64,000 nucleotides of DNA from Microbulbifer sp. GL-2 (GCF_007183175.1 NZ_AP019807.1:2090001-2154000), one strand, 5' to 3'; positions 36,103-45,607 are shown, numbered from the stretch's first letter. Numbers and translations are program-made. The notes: a model not told the origin generated them from the sequence alone.

Positions 36103-36711
36103 TTGAACGATTGGATCAGTAGTTTTGTCTTTTTCTTTGCTGTGATTGACCCGGTGGGTACCCTGCCGGTCTTTATCGCGGTGACCTCTCGCCATGCTGA
36201 ATGGCAAAAACGCAAAATCGCCTGGCTTTCGGTATTGGTGGCTTCCGGTATCCTGATGTCCTTCCTGGTGGCTGGCCAGTTCCTGCTCGAAGCCATCGGT
36301 GTACCGTTGTCGGCATTCCAGGTGGCGGGTGGAGTGGTGCTGTTCCTGTTTGCCCTCACCATGATTTTTGGCAATGGTAAACCGGAGCAGGAAATGGAAA
36401 TCGTGCGGGAAGGACATGAGACCGCCATATTCCCCCTGGCGGTGCCTTCTATTGCCTCACCTGGCGCCATGCTGGCTGCAGTGGTGCTCACAGATAACCA
36501 CCGTTTTGATATCCCACACCAGTTGCTGACCGCTTCAGCGATGATGGCTGTATTGGTTATTGTCTTACTGCTGCTGCTTACCGCCAATTGGATCTACCGT
36601 TTTATTGGCAGTGCTGGCGCCAGTATCGTCAGCCGGGTCATGGGCCTGATTCTTGCTTCAGTAGCGACCACCAATGTACTGCTGGGAATACAGCAGTTCT
36701 TTTCTATTTAG
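36103..36711 (+). CDS. MarC family membrane protein
   Basis: 202 aa with about six transmembrane helices. The start is a TTG at 36103 with GGAG seven bases upstream; no ATG lies nearby. Family segments are FFAVIDPVGTLPVFIAVT, SAFQVAGGVVLFLFALTMIFG, PLAVPSIASPGAMLAAVVLT and SRVMGLILASVATTNVLLGI. MarC/YhgN proteins are inner-membrane proteins of unknown transport function and, despite the name, are not established drug pumps. Confidence 0.88.
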   Translation: MNDWISSFVFFFAVIDPVGTLPVFIAVTSRHAEWQKRKIAWLSVLVASGILMSFLVAGQFLLEAIGVPLSAFQVAGGVVLFLFALTMIFGNGKPEQEMEIVREGHETAIFPLAVPSIASPGAMLAAVVLTDNHRFDIPHQLLTASAMMAVLVIVLLLLLTANWIYRFIGSAGASIVSRVMGLILASVATTNVLLGIQQFFSI

Positions 36712-37091
36712 GAATTGCTTCACCGCGGCTGGGGGAAATCGTCTATTTCCCGGTCGCGATAACCTTGCATTACTCTGCCGGGGGAAATATTTACGGACCC
36801 CAATCCTGGGTTTGCTTGTAGTGAGTCCAGTGATAAGTGGGTAATGTTGAACACTTCAGAGCCCATGTTGGTAAGTTTGTGTAGAACTGCTTGCCGCTTC
36901 ACACCTTATGTACGGTGTTTCTTACGGAAGAGAGAGTCTTCCTTACCCTATGCACAGGTAGGAGATCTTCCGCGGGGAGTGCCGAAAGTCAACGCATCAA
37001 CGGCTTGAGTCATCTGCATTGAATACTTGTCCAGTGGGAATTCCTGTGCCGCTACAAGGGTCTCTTATTCACCTTCCATTTCCCCCTAAGA
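36712..37091. other. Intergenic stretch without an intact gene
   Basis: Short reading frames exist on both strands but none has a ribosome site or family resemblance. The minus strand near 36960-37040 contains a protein-like run (DKYSMQMTQAVDALTFGTP) downstream of the enoyl-CoA hydratase relic; it might belong to the same eroded region, but I cannot assign it. Confidence 0.3.
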
Positions 37092-37424
37092 TTAAGTCGA
37101 TGTAATTAAATATAGTAATTTCGTGAGCAACGATTGCCTTCGTAGATCAAATTTGTGTCCTCCGCCACGAGCAAAGTCCTCAATGTTAACGATAGTGGCT
37201 TGGGGCAGGGTGCTGATACGCTCCAACGTAACCTGTAAGTCTAGTTATTCGACTTCGTCGTGGGAGATTGCTGTCGACCTGTCCTGTTCAAGTTTTTACG
37301 TCAGTATGTTCAGGTCTACCGGCATTAGACGACCCTGAATATTTACTGGCGGGTAGTCGAAGGTAATGGTCAGAACCCCGTCATCTTTTCCAGCTTTGAT
37401 GGTTGTATAGCCATGGTGTTCCAT
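37092..37424 (-). pseudogene. Enoyl-CoA hydratase/isomerase relic
   Basis: From ATG 37424 (GAGGA eight bases upstream) one frame reads GVLTITFDYPPVNIQGRLMPVDLN, a clear match to the start of crotonase-family proteins (VATITLDNPPVNVLG...LMADLN). A stop follows at 37296-37298. The same frame then continues with a second stop near 37241 and the segment LERISTLPQATIVNIEDFARGGGHKF, equivalent to LSRLPQVTIAEIEGRARGGG in the family. Similarity ends near 37147. About 110 codons remain of the usual 250-300, with two in-frame stops, so the gene is a degraded fragment. Confidence 0.7.
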
Positions 37425-37757
37425 CGCAATATCCTCAGGTGGAATGGTTTTTTACTGCTAGTTTGGGAAATCGGCAGCCAAGCAATGGCTGTTGATTAAC
37501 AACTGTGTGCAGGAAGGTGCTTCTGGCTTGATAATCTCCCTGTTTAGAGGTGGTAACAGTAAATAGTGAAGTGCTCTCTGCTTGCTCTAAATTTTTTGTC
37601 GAGCGATCCACATACCCAGGTGGCCCGGTGAGCTGATAGTGAAGCTGAGGGCTACATGTATAGCGGGAGTACGCTACTTCTGCGTGAGAGGCTGTGATTT
37701 ACGGAATGAGCCGAAGACTTTATAACAGTAGAACTTTATTACTCGCGTGCCAAGAGC
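37425..37757. other. Intergenic region before the diguanylate cyclase
   Basis: About 330 bases holding the presumptive promoter of the crotonase relic on one side and of the diguanylate cyclase on the other. No operator, hairpin with T-tract or small gene was recognised. Confidence 0.35.
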
Positions 37758-39647
37758 ATGAAAAAAAACATAACAAGACAGCGGATAGTTCATTCCCGAA
37801 ATTCTGAAATTCCATTCTGGTACTACCGTTTCAATCGAATTACCCTTGTCTTTATTTTTGTCAGCTTCCTGCACTTACCTTCGGCGTTGGCTTGGGCCCA
37901 CACCCCTATTGAGGTTTCCGGCCAAGAAGAGGGTAGAAAACTCACTGGGCTAGAGGAAATATGGCACGATAAAAGTGGACAAAGCAGTATTGAAGAAGCT
38001 TTGCAGGCCTATGAACAGCGGGATTTTTTGCCCCTGGATAGTGCGGGCTCCAGCGGCATTCAGGCAGGTGCTTTTTGGTCACATTTTGCTCTGCGCAATA
38101 ACAGTAATCAGTCAATTAAATTACATATCGAGTATGTGGATCACCAGTTACTGGGTTTGCAGGCTTATTCTCGTGAGCTTGCTGGTGTTGATCCCTACCA
38201 GCAGCTAGCTGATTTATCCATATATGCTCCATTTGACAGTCGACAGGTAGAGCATAATCGTTTTGTTTTTGAAATTAGCATACCGGCTTTATCCACCCAG
38301 GAGTTAATGGTGAAATTTGACTCCGGAGAATTGGGGGTGGTTTTTCCGAGTATGCGTATCTGGAGTCCACAAAAGCTGCAACAAAACAGTAAAGGCGAGA
38401 TCAGTTTACTTTCCTTCCTTTTTGGAGGTTATTTCTTGATGGCCCTTTTTGCGTTGGTGGGGGCGATTACGATTAAGGAAAAGTTACTCTATTTTTATTC
38501 TCTTTACTGTGCCAGTAAGATTTTGGTTTGGGGTACAGTGCTGGGGTATACACATCAGTACCTGGTGAGCGGGGATTTCCATTGGAGTTATGCCTCTCTA
38601 AGTGGTGCTGTGGCTATTTTGACCGGGCTTATTTTTGCCCGTATTTTTCTGGAAACCCGCCGTTATACCCCCAAACTTGATCACTTGTTAAAGCTGATGA
38701 TGGTTAATGGTGGATTTCTGCTGCTCTGTGTACTGATGGAGTTTAAGGCTCTGTCACAGATTTCCATGACGATAGCTCTATTGTGCTATCCGTTGGTGGT
38801 GCCGATTGCACTGGTGCGCTGGTGCCAGGGCAACAGCGCTGCCGCAGTATTCGCTATTGGCTGGACCACTCTGGTATTGGGACTATTGGTACAGGCTATG
38901 CGCGATCTGGGCTTTGTAGTACATAACCCGGTCAATTATTACTGGCCGCCGGTAGCCTCTTTTGTGGAAATATTGGCTATTATGGCTGCGATCGGCCTGA
39001 TGGTGCAGAGATTGCGCACTCAGAAAGAGCAGGCAGAGAAAAAATATTTGCAGCAACTGGAAGTGTCGAAAGCAGACCTGGAGCATCAGGTGCAGCTGCG
39101 TACCCAAGAGCTGGAAATAGCTAAAGCACATGCGGAATTGGAGGCTCGCACAGATCCGCTCACCGGCATTTATAACCGCCGTAGCTTTTTTGAGGAGTCA
39201 GGCCTGTTATTGAAGCTCGCCCAGCGCAAGCGTATCCCTCTTGGTATATTGATGCTGGATATCGACCATTTCAAATCTATCAATGATATTCACGGACACC
39301 TTATTGGTGATCAGGCACTCTGTGCGACTGCTAGGGTGATTGCCCAACATGTACGTGATGTGGATGTGTTTGGCCGTATAGGTGGTGAGGAATTTGCACT
39401 GCTGGTGAGTGCCGATGCCGAGGATACAGTAAATATCGCCAGGCGGGTACATAGGGATATTGCCGGGATCGTTATCAAATCTGTACAGGGGCCGGTGCAC
39501 TTTACTGCAAGCATCGGAGTGGCCTGCCTGGTTGGAGATAGTGATATCCTAGAATTATTACAGCAGGCGGATAGCGCTCTTTATCAGGCAAAAAGAACGG
39601 GGCGAAACCGGGTATTGGAATTTTCCCCAACGGGTATCAGTGCTTAA
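37758..39647 (+). CDS. 7TM-DISM diguanylate cyclase
   Basis: 629 aa. An N-terminal membrane segment (about 25-45) is followed by a periplasmic 7TMR-DISMED2-type beta domain (about 50-200), a block of seven helices (about 210-415), a short coiled coil (420-460) and a GGDEF domain. The active motif is GGEEF at 542-546 and the product-inhibition I-site RDVD sits exactly five residues before it (533-536). It should make cyclic di-GMP from two GTP in response to an extracellular ligand, probably a carbohydrate-like or small molecule, and so steer biofilm or motility choices. Confidence 0.92.
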   Translation: MKKNITRQRIVHSRNSEIPFWYYRFNRITLVFIFVSFLHLPSALAWAHTPIEVSGQEEGRKLTGLEEIWHDKSGQSSIEEALQAYEQRDFLPLDSAGSSGIQAGAFWSHFALRNNSNQSIKLHIEYVDHQLLGLQAYSRELAGVDPYQQLADLSIYAPFDSRQVEHNRFVFEISIPALSTQELMVKFDSGELGVVFPSMRIWSPQKLQQNSKGEISLLSFLFGGYFLMALFALVGAITIKEKLLYFYSLYCASKILVWGTVLGYTHQYLVSGDFHWSYASLSGAVAILTGLIFARIFLETRRYTPKLDHLLKLMMVNGGFLLLCVLMEFKALSQISMTIALLCYPLVVPIALVRWCQGNSAAAVFAIGWTTLVLGLLVQAMRDLGFVVHNPVNYYWPPVASFVEILAIMAAIGLMVQRLRTQKEQAEKKYLQQLEVSKADLEHQVQLRTQELEIAKAHAELEARTDPLTGIYNRRSFFEESGLLLKLAQRKRIPLGILMLDIDHFKSINDIHGHLIGDQALCATARVIAQHVRDVDVFGRIGGEEFALLVSADAEDTVNIARRVHRDIAGIVIKSVQGPVHFTASIGVACLVGDSDILELLQQADSALYQAKRTGRNRVLEFSPTGISA

Positions 39648-39706
39648 CAAGCCACTTATGTTGAACACATTCTTGATAAGATATTTATTTTAAATGGTCG
39701 CCGATA

Positions 39707-40792
39707 TTATCGTACAAAGGTAACTGCATTTAGTACTTTGAGACGTATGTTTTCTGGCAGTGGTACCAAGCCAAGGTTTCCTGCCTCAGATTGGGATTTT
39801 CTACTCAGCATAAATACCAGTAATTGTCGCAGAGCTTGTGCTTTATCATCTTCCTGGTCAGAATATAGAAGCAGCCAGGAAAAACTGGTGATGGGATATG
39901 CATCCTCCGCCTTCGGGTCCCATACCCAGGTAATCAGGTTGGGAGCACCACTCACTGGTAATTTACTATCTGGAAACACGGCTTCTTCTAGCGCTATAGC
40001 ACCGCTTTCTGCGTTGGCTTCAATATAGTTTCCCGCACGATTTTCCAGTACTGCAATAGGCAAGTTGACGATCTCTGCGAAACCATGTTCCACATAGCCG
40101 ATGGAACCAGGTGTCCTTCTTACCATTGCGGCTACACCCTGATTGCCTGGCGCCCGCTTAAAATTGGGGAGCTTTGGCCAGTTGGGAATACGGTCCAGGC
40201 CTATATTTTCACGAAAATCCTCGCTGATACTACTTAAATGTCCGGAAAATATATAAGAAGTGCCAGATCTCTCTGAGCGAGTGACCACATTAATTGCCAT
40301 ATTTGGAATTTTTATACCCGGATTATTGGCAGTAATTACAGGGTCATCCCAGCTCCTGATTTTTCCCAAAAAAATCCCTACATAAGCATCCCTGGACAAC
40401 TTCAGGCTTTCAATACCTGGAAGATTGAAAACCAGCACTACTTCACCAGCGGTAACCGGCAAGACTACGGCCCCCTGATTGAGGCGCTTTAATTCATCTA
40501 TATCGATAGCTGCATCAGAGGCAGCGAAGTCTACGGTATGACCGAGAAAATCCCGGATTCCATCGCTACTGTTACTCATTTCATAAAAAATAAAAATATT
40601 ATTTTCCCGGTGAGTAAATTGGCGAAACCACTCTACATAGATTGGATAGGGGAAACTTGCGCCACTTCCACGTAAGTTGACAGAGTTTTGGGGCACTTGG
40701 GAATGGGCGTAAAAAGCAATAAACAGGCTGAGGCCAGTCGCCAACAGAGCAGTGGTAGGGCGACACAGAACAGAGGCGCACCTCATTAGCAT
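39707..40792 (-). CDS. PstS-like phosphate-binding protein (paralogue 1)
   Basis: About 361 aa. ATG 40792 is preferred because GAGG lies six bases upstream; the frame extends to a TTG at 40804. The N-terminus is a signal sequence (CRPTTALLATGLSLFIAFYAHS). PstS features are LRGSGASFPYPIYVEWF, HTVDFAASDAAID with the phosphate-contacting Asp, and TRSERSGTSYIFSGHLS, which keeps the Arg and the Ser-Gly-Thr contacts known from E. coli PstS. It binds phosphate in the periplasm for the Pst transporter, but no pstCAB is in this window. It lies 157 bases or more downstream of its paralogue. Confidence 0.85.
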   Translation of the reverse strand: MLMRCASVLCRPTTALLATGLSLFIAFYAHSQVPQNSVNLRGSGASFPYPIYVEWFRQFTHRENNIFIFYEMSNSSDGIRDFLGHTVDFAASDAAIDIDELKRLNQGAVVLPVTAGEVVLVFNLPGIESLKLSRDAYVGIFLGKIRSWDDPVITANNPGIKIPNMAINVVTRSERSGTSYIFSGHLSSISEDFRENIGLDRIPNWPKLPNFKRAPGNQGVAAMVRRTPGSIGYVEHGFAEIVNLPIAVLENRAGNYIEANAESGAIALEEAVFPDSKLPVSGAPNLITWVWDPKAEDAYPITSFSWLLLYSDQEDDKAQALRQLLVFMLSRKSQSEAGNLGLVPLPENIRLKVLNAVTFVR

Positions 40793-40961
40793 GGAAAACC
40801 TCAACTAAATGGCCGCCAGTATCTCAAAATAATCTCGCTAGCGAGCCGGACAAAATTTGGCTTCAAATCCAATTTTAGCAGTATGGGCGGCAGCCACTGG
40901 ATGCTGATTTCAATAAGACACAATGTTTGACAGTTATAAATTCTGCCAGTATGAGACAGGT

Positions 40962-42053
40962 TTACTGTACAAAGTCGACGGCACTGAGTGCTTCTTTACG
41001 AATATGCTCTGGTAGCGGTACCAATCCCAGATTTCCGGCCCTATCTTGGGAGTTGCTGTGTAAAATAAATGACAGCATTTTACGCAGTGCCTGGGCCTTT
41101 AGGTCCTCCTGCTCTGCATAGAGCAGTAGCCAGGAAAAGCTGGTGATGGGGTAGGCATCTTCTGCGCTGGGATCCCAGACCCAGGCGATAAGATTGGGCG
41201 CATTACTGCCTGGTAGTTTTTCGTCGGGAAATACAGCTTCTGCCAGTGCCGCTTTTCCACTTTTCACATTGGCTTCGATAAAGTTACCCGCACGGTTTTC
41301 CAATAATGCTTCGGGTAGGTTGGTAACCTCAGCAAAACAGTGATCTATAAAACCGATCGAACCGGGGGTTGCTCTTACCTTTGCCGCGACTCCCTGACTT
41401 CCGGCAGCCCGCGCGAAACTGGGGTGCTTGGGCCAGTCAGGATTTTGGCTCATTCCAATTTTTTCGCGAAACTCATCATTGATGCTACTTAGATGTCCAG
41501 ACAAAAGGTATGAAGCACCAGAGATTTCCGTATGTGTTACCACTGTTATTTCTGTGTTTGGCAGGCGTATCTCTGGATTACTGGCGACAATACTGGGATG
41601 ATCCCAGGTTTGGACTTTTCCCATAAAAATATTGGCATAGGCCTCCCTGGAGAGTTTTAGCACTTCTATACCTGGCAGGTTAAAAACCAACACGAGTTGA
41701 ATGGCAGTGACAGGTAATACCACTGCGCCACCTTTTAGGCCCTCAAGTTTCTCAATTTCAATGGCGATATCAGAGGCCGCGAAGTCCACCGTATTTCCTA
41801 GAAAATCCCTGATGCCATCCACACTTGCACTCAGGCCATAGTGCACGAAAACATCGTTATCCTGATGAGTAAACTGACGGAACCAGTCAACGTAAACGGG
41901 GTGTGGAAAGCGGGCACCACTGCCACGTAGATTTATAGATGAGACTTCAGCTTTGATTTTGGGCTGAGCAATAAATACAAGTAGCAGTGTGAGACAGAGG
42001 ATCATTAAGGTGACGCTAAGTCGATGTAAAACAGTGATAGATTTAGACAGCAT
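40962..42053 (-). CDS. PstS-like substrate-binding protein (paralogue 2)
   Basis: About 363 aa from ATG 42053 (GAGG six bases upstream, the same arrangement as paralogue 1). It has a signal sequence and is more than half identical by eye to paralogue 1 (LRGSGARFPHPVYVDWF, NTVDFAASDIAIE). At the phosphate-binding loop it reads THTEISGASY where paralogue 1 has TRSERSGTSY: the Arg becomes His and the Thr becomes Ala. Both positions contact phosphate in E. coli PstS, so affinity or ligand may differ. The gene lies between phoX and paralogue 1 on the same strand. Confidence 0.82.
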   Translation of the reverse strand: MLSKSITVLHRLSVTLMILCLTLLLVFIAQPKIKAEVSSINLRGSGARFPHPVYVDWFRQFTHQDNDVFVHYGLSASVDGIRDFLGNTVDFAASDIAIEIEKLEGLKGGAVVLPVTAIQLVLVFNLPGIEVLKLSREAYANIFMGKVQTWDHPSIVASNPEIRLPNTEITVVTHTEISGASYLLSGHLSSINDEFREKIGMSQNPDWPKHPSFARAAGSQGVAAKVRATPGSIGFIDHCFAEVTNLPEALLENRAGNFIEANVKSGKAALAEAVFPDEKLPGSNAPNLIAWVWDPSAEDAYPITSFSWLLLYAEQEDLKAQALRKMLSFILHSNSQDRAGNLGLVPLPEHIRKEALSAVDFVQ

Positions 42054-42171
42054 GAGTAACCTCGACTGCAAAACCGCCGGGATTCAAAAGTACTCCCAGT
42101 AGATAGTCGAATTAAAGAGTGGATTTAAAAGAATTTTAGCAAGGCTGCCACATCTTTAATGGAAGGCTGAT

Positions 42172-44100
42172 TTAGCTGCCAACCTCTTTATCATCATTCC
42201 TGTAAATAGCCAGTACAGAAGGGCGCGGCGGCATTCGCGGGTCATTATCTGGCCAGCGATGCAGTGGATTCTCATAAGTGGAGTTGCGTGCTTCGGCGGG
42301 ATGTTGCACAGCCACAAACAGGGTTGTGCCATCGGGAGTAAATTCAGGGCCGCAAACCTCAGCACCACGTGGACATCCAAAAAAGTGTTTTGGTGCCGCA
42401 CGCAATGGCCCTTCAGTCGCCATGGCCCAGAGCCCATCATGGAACCCAAAGCGTTCACAGCCATCGGTGGCAATCCACATATTGCCGTGGCGGTCAAAGG
42501 CAACGTTATCTGGATTGGCAAACCAGCCATGAGCGGAAATGTTATAGTTTGACTGCTGGCCGTAGGCGCCTCTTTCCTCTGGATGTTCTGCATTGGGATT
42601 ACCGCCGAGCAGGAATTGCTGCCACCGGAAGCTGTCGCTGGTGTGATCGCGCTTGCCGTTGATTCCCGGCGGCACAATTTCCAGTACATGCCCCATGGAG
42701 TTTTTAGCACGAGGGTTGGCGGCATCTATTTCGTCTTTTTGGCGATTCTTATTTTTAGTCAACATAACGTATGTACAGTCATTGTGGGGATTGGTCTCCA
42801 CATCCTCAGGGCGGTCCATCGGCGTAGCACCCAGCAGTGCTGCCGCGCGGCGTGCGTCGATCAACACATCCGCCTGGTTGTAAAAACCGTTTTTCTCACT
42901 CAGAGGCCCCTGACCATATATCAGGGGCAACCATTGCCCATCCCCACTTTCGTTAAACCTGGCAGCATAGAGAGTACCCTCGCTAAGTAGCTCTCTATTA
43001 GCTTGGTATTTGTCAGGTTGGTAAGTCCCCCTGGAGACAAAACGGTAGACGAACTGGTGTTCGTCGTCATCGCCACCGTAAGCTACTACCGCCTGCCCAG
43101 GTTTACATACGAGGGTAAATCCCTCGTGCTCGAAACGGCCGAGGGTAGTGAGCTTGCGCGGTCTGGAATGGGGATCATAGGGGTCATATTCCACCATCCA
43201 GCCAAAACGGTTGGGTTCGTTGGGTTCCACTTGAATATCGAAGCGGCGATCGTAGTCTCCCAGATTGCGGTTTTTTTGGCTTATGCCAAAGCTATGATGA
43301 TTCCGGGCTTCCCTTGGGTCATTGATTTGCTGTGGATTTCCCTGGAAAGCCCCACCAAATCCTTCCTCAGCAATCAGCACTGTGCCCCAAGGTGTCTTGC
43401 CTCCAGCACAATTTCCTACAGTGCCAAGCACTTGGGTACCACTGGGGTCGGCTGTAGTTTGAAGCCGCTTATTTCCAGCCGCCGGCCCGATGATATTCAT
43501 TGCGGTAGTCATGGTTATTCGGCGGTTGTAGGGGCTGCCCGGTACGAGGCGCCATCCATCTTTGCCCTGCTTAATTTCCACTATGGAGTGGCCACAAGCC
43601 GCTTGCTCAATGGCGACATGTTCCGCACTGACACCTCGTGTGGCGCTATACGCATCGTTATAGCCAGGGAACATCAAGTGAGGCTGGGTGTACTCATGAT
43701 TAACACACAGAAGCCCGTGGGAGCTGTTGCCGCTATTTAGATGAAGATCTCCACGTCCTGATGGCGCATTCTTTGCCAGGGGCATAAAGGCAATAAAGTC
43801 GTTGTTGTAACCAAATCTTTTCTGTTGTTCAGTGGCACTCAGTTTCTCCGGGTGGAAATCGCTATCTGTTTCCTGGACCGGGTCTCCCCAGCGTAAAAGT
43901 ATATCGGCGCTATAGTCCTCGGGTATATGGTGCTGGAAGTCCAGGGAGTGGGGAATTTCTTTGAAAGTAAGGTTTTCCCTTTGTGCATTATTCTCTGCAG
44001 TACAGCCAGGTAATACTGTGTTGGTTACACCAGCAGCGGTCATCGTTCCCAGGGTTTTCAGTAGCTTACGTCGCTCCGGGTTATTGAGTTGATCACTCAT
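42172..44100 (-). CDS. phoX: PhoX family alkaline phosphatase
   Basis: About 642 aa. ATG 44100 has GGAG six bases upstream. A twin-arginine signal (ERRKLLKTLGTMTAAGVTNTVLPGC) directs folded export, which fits a metalloenzyme loaded with calcium and iron in the cytoplasm. Typical PhoX segments are LLCVNHEYTQPHLMFPG, GTVLIAEEGFGG, and SAHGWFANPDNVAFDRHGNMWIATDG near the end. It releases phosphate from organic phosphoesters in the periplasm or outside. phoX, pstS-like 2 and pstS-like 1 share one strand with 100-170 base gaps and may be co-transcribed under phosphate limitation. Confidence 0.93.
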   Translation of the reverse strand: MSDQLNNPERRKLLKTLGTMTAAGVTNTVLPGCTAENNAQRENLTFKEIPHSLDFQHHIPEDYSADILLRWGDPVQETDSDFHPEKLSATEQQKRFGYNNDFIAFMPLAKNAPSGRGDLHLNSGNSSHGLLCVNHEYTQPHLMFPGYNDAYSATRGVSAEHVAIEQAACGHSIVEIKQGKDGWRLVPGSPYNRRITMTTAMNIIGPAAGNKRLQTTADPSGTQVLGTVGNCAGGKTPWGTVLIAEEGFGGAFQGNPQQINDPREARNHHSFGISQKNRNLGDYDRRFDIQVEPNEPNRFGWMVEYDPYDPHSRPRKLTTLGRFEHEGFTLVCKPGQAVVAYGGDDDEHQFVYRFVSRGTYQPDKYQANRELLSEGTLYAARFNESGDGQWLPLIYGQGPLSEKNGFYNQADVLIDARRAAALLGATPMDRPEDVETNPHNDCTYVMLTKNKNRQKDEIDAANPRAKNSMGHVLEIVPPGINGKRDHTSDSFRWQQFLLGGNPNAEHPEERGAYGQQSNYNISAHGWFANPDNVAFDRHGNMWIATDGCERFGFHDGLWAMATEGPLRAAPKHFFGCPRGAEVCGPEFTPDGTTLFVAVQHPAEARNSTYENPLHRWPDNDPRMPPRPSVLAIYRNDDKEVGS

Positions 44101-44242
44101 CTTCTGCTCCATTGAGGCTGCTGAGGCTGGGCCAATGGCCCGATTTTATCTGTACTTTACACAGAGTTTTTGTCAAAACCACTATGACCGGTTTATCTAT
44201 TTCATGGTTCACTGGCACGGATATTCACCACCTCTTCTGAAA

Positions 44243-44282
44243 GCTTGATGATAGCTTGAAAAAATGTCACCGAAAGGTCATC
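44243..44282 (+). promoter_or_regulatory. Pho box with four 11-bp-spaced half sites
   Basis: Four 7-base half sites begin at 44243 (GCTTGAT), 44254 (GCTTGAA), 44265 (TGTCACC) and 44276 (GGTCATC), exactly 11 bases apart, separated by AT-rich tetramers GATA, AAAA and GAAA. PhoB consensus is two CTGTCAT repeats with 4-base AT spacers; the third and fourth sites match best, the first two only at the spacing. A weak -10 (TAGTCT, 44292-44297) follows at PhoB-like distance. Orientation points to the gene at 44344; phoX is divergent and starts 143 bases to the left. Confidence 0.6.
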
Positions 44283-44343
44283 AAGGCCGTCTAGTCTGCG
44301 CCCAATTCAATATGTCACGGACAATGACGAGAGAGGGGACTTT

Positions 44344-44562
44344 ATGAAGTACAAGACCATCAGTTTACGCCTACTTGAAATATCTATTACAGCACTTGCT
44401 GCTGCAATTCTGAGTGCAAATACCTGCGCACAGAGTCGTCAGCCACAGATCATGAAGACAGTCGTAGTTACGGCCCAGGCCACTAATGTAGATGGTGACC
44501 TGAACCGCCAAAGGGATGCTAATAATATTGGATGGATCATTCTGCTTAGATTAACCAAGTAA
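44344..44562 (+). pseudogene. Truncated TonB-dependent receptor (N-terminal remnant)
   Basis: 72 codons. A signal peptide (about 1-29, ending NTCAQ) is followed by a TonB-box-like segment (KTVVVTAQ) and then DLNRQRDANNI, which matches the start of TonB-receptor plug domains (ALNRQRAADNIVSVIS). The frame then reads GWIILLRLTK and stops. The plug and barrel are missing. The last residues could be the C-terminal strand of the same receptor joined by a large deletion, but that is speculation. It lies 61 bases behind the Pho box, so an intact ancestor was probably a phosphate-regulated receptor. Confidence 0.5.
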
Positions 44563-44687
44563 TTTGAGAGGGGGTTCAGCAATCTAAGTGTGCAAGCAAG
44601 AAGGCAAGTTACATTACCTGCTTGCTTGTAGGAGATCATACTTCAAGTAGTTTGTACTTTAGCTTCTACTGCATAAATTTATAACAT

Positions 44688-45572
44688 TTAAACTTCTCTC
44701 AAGTTAAATTGACTTGATTCATTGTCAAAAAATGTCTTGAGCGATGTTGGTTTTCTACCCAGTATTTTTTCTACATGGTCAGAGAGTTCAATAGTGTGGC
44801 CCCATTCTCGAGTCACAGGCCAAAGTTGTGCCAGAGCGTCGGTTGCTCTCTCTGGGACTCCAGCATTTAATAAAGCCAATCTGGCTGTTTCATCACTAAT
44901 GGGTAAGTAGCTAATTTTTCTACCCAGGGCCTCAGATAATATATCTGCTGTATCAGTGTAAGTTAATTGCTCTGGGCCCGTAAGAATATATTTCTTACCG
45001 GTATGCTCAGCTGGCTCTATTAGAATTTTTGCTGCCACATCGCCAACGTCCTGATGGTCGACTGTAACAATAGTTGCACCTGGTTCAGAGCCATAAGGAC
45101 CACTAATGGTGTCCTGTTGGGCAATCTCATCGGCAGAAGCGAAGAAATTACTGTTAAAACTTGCGGGTTGCAGAATTGTCCAGTCTAAAGTTGAGTGAAT
45201 AAGATGGTTTTCTGCCTCTCCTAGCCACTTGGCTATATCAATGGGTGAACTTGTATCAGCCCCCAATCCGGAGAGCTGCACAATATGTTTTATACCGGCC
45301 TGTTCAGCCGCATGGATAAAGGCGGCATGCTTTTCTGGAAAAGAGGGTTCAAACGCGGTAACCAGAAAGGCGGATTCAATACCTTTCAGTGCTTCCAGAA
45401 GAGAGTTTTTGTCCTCGTAGTCTCCTTCCACATAGCTGATATTGTCGGCCTTGATTGGGGCTTTTGAAATATCTCGCAACATAGCCCTAACAGGTATATT
45501 AGTACCGGAGAAATTTTTAAGAATGGCTTTTCCGTTATTTCCAGTGCTGCCGGTGATCAGGATTTTTTCCAT
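44688..45572 (-). CDS. NmrA-like atypical SDR, NAD(P)-binding
   Basis: About 294 aa; ATG 45572 is chosen from three possible starts. The Rossmann motif is ILITGSTGNNGKAILKNF at the very N-terminus. Family segments ISYVEGDYEDKNSLLEALKG and FIHAAEQAGIKHIVQLSGLGA follow. The DWTILQPASFNSNF segment is typical of the QOR2/NmrA group. The lack of a canonical YxxxK is normal for this group. It may reduce quinones or sense NADP(H). It lies 35 bases downstream of the OYE gene on the same strand, so the two form an operon. Confidence 0.83.
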   Translation of the reverse strand: MEKILITGSTGNNGKAILKNFSGTNIPVRAMLRDISKAPIKADNISYVEGDYEDKNSLLEALKGIESAFLVTAFEPSFPEKHAAFIHAAEQAGIKHIVQLSGLGADTSSPIDIAKWLGEAENHLIHSTLDWTILQPASFNSNFFASADEIAQQDTISGPYGSEPGATIVTVDHQDVGDVAAKILIEPAEHTGKKYILTGPEQLTYTDTADILSEALGRKISYLPISDETARLALLNAGVPERATDALAQLWPVTREWGHTIELSDHVEKILGRKPTSLKTFFDNESSQFNLREV

Positions 45573-45607
45573 GGTCATATCCAAAATAAAGTTGATAGTT
45601 CTATAAG

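Noticed and set aside
36720..36902. 60-codon minus-strand frame
   Set aside because: No family resemblance and only a weak GTG start; probably chance.
40805..40961. Pho box ahead of pstS-like paralogue 1
   Set aside because: A CTGTCA-like repeat is present on the minus strand, but the spacing is 12 bases and the second half is poor.
44575..44640. CAAGCAAG...CTTGCTTG inverted repeat as a terminator
   Set aside because: The loop is long and no T-tract follows; not enough to call a terminator.
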